64,000 bases of DNA. Source: Nitrospira sp. (lineage in GTDB: Bacteria; Nitrospirota; Nitrospiria; Nitrospirales; Nitrospiraceae). Under the pieces are notes generated by a model. The model was not told the origin of the DNA and did not search any database. It was given only the letters and a program-made list of their open reading frames with translations. The stretch is taken from the NCBI GenBank assembly GCA_029865225.1, contig JAOUHJ010000010.1, positions 1-64,000 on the forward strand. Reading direction: 5' to 3'. Shown here one piece after another: positions 62,185 to 64,000 of the stretch (positions are counted from its first letter, which is position 1; each line of letters opens with the position of its first letter). The position numbers and the translations under genes were made by a program.

Positions 62185-63972
62185 TCATGCGGGCTGGAAT
62201 GGCCAGAAGACGGGAATGAAGATAGTGGCCAATACCCAAAAGAGGATGTTCAGAGGAGCGCCGACACGGAGAAAATCTTTGAAAGTATATTGCCCTGGTC
62301 CATAGATCAATGTGTTGGTCTGATAGCCGACCGGGGTCATGAAGCTGGCTGAGGCGGCAAACGTGATAGCCATGAGAAACGGACGGGGATCCACCTCCAG
62401 CGACTGGGCGGCGGCGATAGCGATGGGCGTGAGGAGCGCAGCGGTGGCATTGTTCGACATGGCCTCCGTAAGCAGCGAGGTGATGAGATAGAAGGCTGAT
62501 ACGAGCGCGATGGGACCCCAGAGCCCGACCGTCGCAATCAGCCAGTTCGACAACAACAAGGCGGTTCCGGTCTTTTCAAGTGCGACCCCCAACGTCAAAA
62601 CTCCGGCGAGCAGAAAAATGATTTTCCATTCGACCGCCTGGTACGCTTCTTCCATGGTCAGACAGCCTGTCAGGATGAGCAGCGCACAGCCGCTGATGGC
62701 GCTGATGACGATGGGAACGACGTTGAGTGCCGCTGCACCTACCACGGCGGCGATAATGGCCAGGGCGGTCAGGAGTTTTTGGGGTCGAAACGTTGAAAGG
62801 CCGACATCCGACAGCATGACGAAGGCAGGACTGTCTCTCAGCCGCTTGAACGAATCGGTTCGCACTTTGAGCAAAAGCATGTCGCCGCCTCGCAGGATGC
62901 GCGTATTGAGATTCTCGTGTACGAGTTCGCCGTGATGACGGATGGCTAGGACAGTGGCACCGAAATTGTCCTTAAATCGGATGCCTCTGACCGATCTGCC
63001 GTCCAGCACGGAATAGGGTGCCACAACAGCTTCCATCAGCCTGGTCTCGTCGGATTCTAAATCCCTATCGCGCCACTGCATCTCGGATTTCAGCGTGATC
63101 CCCTCCCGCTCCTGAAGGCGCGTGATTTGTGCGGCGTTACACCGGACAAGCAGAATGTCGTCGGCTTGCAACACTGTGTGGGGGCCGGGAAATTGCAATC
63201 GACCTGCATGGCGCCGGACCTCTAGAATTTCGAGGTCGATATCCTTTCCGAGCGGAGCATCGGCGATCGTCGTGCCGACGGATTTGGCTTCAGGGAGCAG
63301 GACGATCTCCGTCAGATACTCACCCATCGCGAAACGTTGCGTCAGGTCGTCCTCCTCTCCGCGGTCTGGAATCCACCGTACGCCGACTGCCAACATATAC
63401 ACGGTCCCGGCGGTGAAAAAAACCAACCCGAGTTGCGTCATTTCGAACATGCCAAGTCCGGGCTGCCCATACCGTTCGGCGATGGAGCTGACCAGGATAT
63501 TGGTCGAGCTCCCGATCAGTGTACAGACGCCTCCGAACATGGATGCAAATGACAGGGGCATGAGGAGTTTGGAAGGGGCCATACGCATGTTCCGCGCCGT
63601 TTCCATCACGACCGGCAGGAGCATGGCGACGGCAGCGGTATTGTTGATGAAAGCGGAGATGGCGCCTATACAGGTCATCATCGTGAGCGTCATGATCCTC
63701 GAACCGTACCGGCTGAGTTTGTGTAATCCCGCCCCGAGAATATTCACGGCGCCGCTCTTAAACAGTCCGGCGCTCAACACCAGCATCGCACCGACCGTGA
63801 CGGTCGCTGGATTACTGAATCCCGAAAGGCCTTCCTCCGGTGTGATGATCCGGCTCATCATCAGGGCGGCGATGATGGTCAGCGCCACGAGATCCAGCGG
63901 GACCTTCTCGGTGATGAAGAGGATCACCGCCGACAGCACGACGATGAGCACTAAGACCATCTCAACAGTCAT
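62185..63972 (-). CDS. SLC13-type anion permease with two TrkA-C domains
   Basis: A 595-residue transporter: helices at about 1-185, two TrkA-C regulatory domains (about 205-285, VGTTIADAPLGKDIDLEILEV, and 300-375, DGRSVRGIRFKDNFGATVLAI) and a second helix group at about 400-590. The conserved transport-site loops read FINNTAAVAMLLPVV (about 110) and LLTEAMSNNATAALLTPIA (about 515). The family moves dicarboxylates, sulfate or similar anions with Na+ or H+. Start ATG 63972 has GAGG seven bases upstream. The substrate cannot be named. Confidence 0.9.
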   Translation of the reverse strand: MTVEMVLVLIVVLSAVILFITEKVPLDLVALTIIAALMMSRIITPEEGLSGFSNPATVTVGAMLVLSAGLFKSGAVNILGAGLHKLSRYGSRIMTLTMMTCIGAISAFINNTAAVAMLLPVVMETARNMRMAPSKLLMPLSFASMFGGVCTLIGSSTNILVSSIAERYGQPGLGMFEMTQLGLVFFTAGTVYMLAVGVRWIPDRGEEDDLTQRFAMGEYLTEIVLLPEAKSVGTTIADAPLGKDIDLEILEVRRHAGRLQFPGPHTVLQADDILLVRCNAAQITRLQEREGITLKSEMQWRDRDLESDETRLMEAVVAPYSVLDGRSVRGIRFKDNFGATVLAIRHHGELVHENLNTRILRGGDMLLLKVRTDSFKRLRDSPAFVMLSDVGLSTFRPQKLLTALAIIAAVVGAAALNVVPIVISAISGCALLILTGCLTMEEAYQAVEWKIIFLLAGVLTLGVALEKTGTALLLSNWLIATVGLWGPIALVSAFYLITSLLTEAMSNNATAALLTPIAIAAAQSLEVDPRPFLMAITFAASASFMTPVGYQTNTLIYGPGQYTFKDFLRVGAPLNILFWVLATIFIPVFWPFQPA

Positions 63973-64000
63973 AGGTAGGCCTCATGCAGAAGGTAACCGC

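Overview
The window looks like chromosomal DNA of a Nitrospira-type bacterium (phylum Nitrospirota). This rests on gene content and architecture (TPP-riboswitch-controlled thiC with a Thi4 thiazole synthase, CHASE2 adenylate cyclase beside a FecR/TPR outer-membrane protein, an Rh-type ammonium channel, many small toxin-antitoxin pairs). It is an inference: no rRNA, nxr, amo or hao gene lies here. The Rh-type channel would fit a comammox rather than a strict nitrite-oxidising relative, but does not prove it. I see no tRNA, rRNA, CRISPR array or complete insertion sequence.

Layout. 0.8-6.2 kb: a peptide-modification (RiPP) locus with a PqqD-like recognition protein, a Gly/Asn/Trp-rich precursor peptide, an HprK-like kinase, a nucleotidyltransferase-like protein, a B2-type leader peptidase and an ABC exporter; there is no lasso cyclase. 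6.2-14.2 kb, minus strand: a secreted beta-propeller protein, a frameshifted lipoprotein, truncated haemoglobin, a YgfZ-like folate protein, a degenerate receiver, a TPR protein, then Thi4 and ThiC behind a TPP riboswitch and terminator. 14.4-20.1 kb: housekeeping genes nadA, ileS and lspA, facing DUF2024 and uppP. 20.4-29.4 kb: a coiled-coil lipoprotein, then a long, tightly packed minus-strand operon (membrane MutS-like ATPase, MFS-PlsC-AMP ligase fusion, amidohydrolase, ECF sigma factor, membrane anti-sigma candidate). 29.5-32.4 kb: prmA, a MOSC protein, a methyltransferase and a small lipoprotein.

32.4-52.2 kb is an accessory-looking stretch rich in cAMP genes: two class III cyclases (one with an N-terminal cyclic-nucleotide sensor, one with CHASE2), a membrane protein with a cyclic-nucleotide domain, a class II phosphodiesterase of the metallo-beta-lactamase fold, PilT, and a large FecR-TPR-barrel protein. 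Two toxin-antitoxin pairs are included. Several broken partial copies of nearby genes lie here: the 3' ends of the methyltransferase, lipoprotein, pilT and cyclic-nucleotide-domain genes, and the 5' end of the phosphodiesterase gene. Two full/partial pairs bracket inserted genes (a cyclase; a MazEF-like pair).

52.2-64 kb: an alpha/beta hydrolase, a haem-copper-oxidase-like membrane protein, thiD and a FlgO-like periplasmic protein; an agmatinase-family enzyme; a RelE/Phd-type toxin-antitoxin pair with an unusual periodic operator; a DUF2130 protein; the Rh channel; an MscS channel; and an SLC13-type permease. The most unusual elements are the cyclase-less RiPP locus, the cAMP stretch with its gene debris, the UspA-UbiB kinase fusion and the related operators of two unrelated toxin-antitoxin systems.
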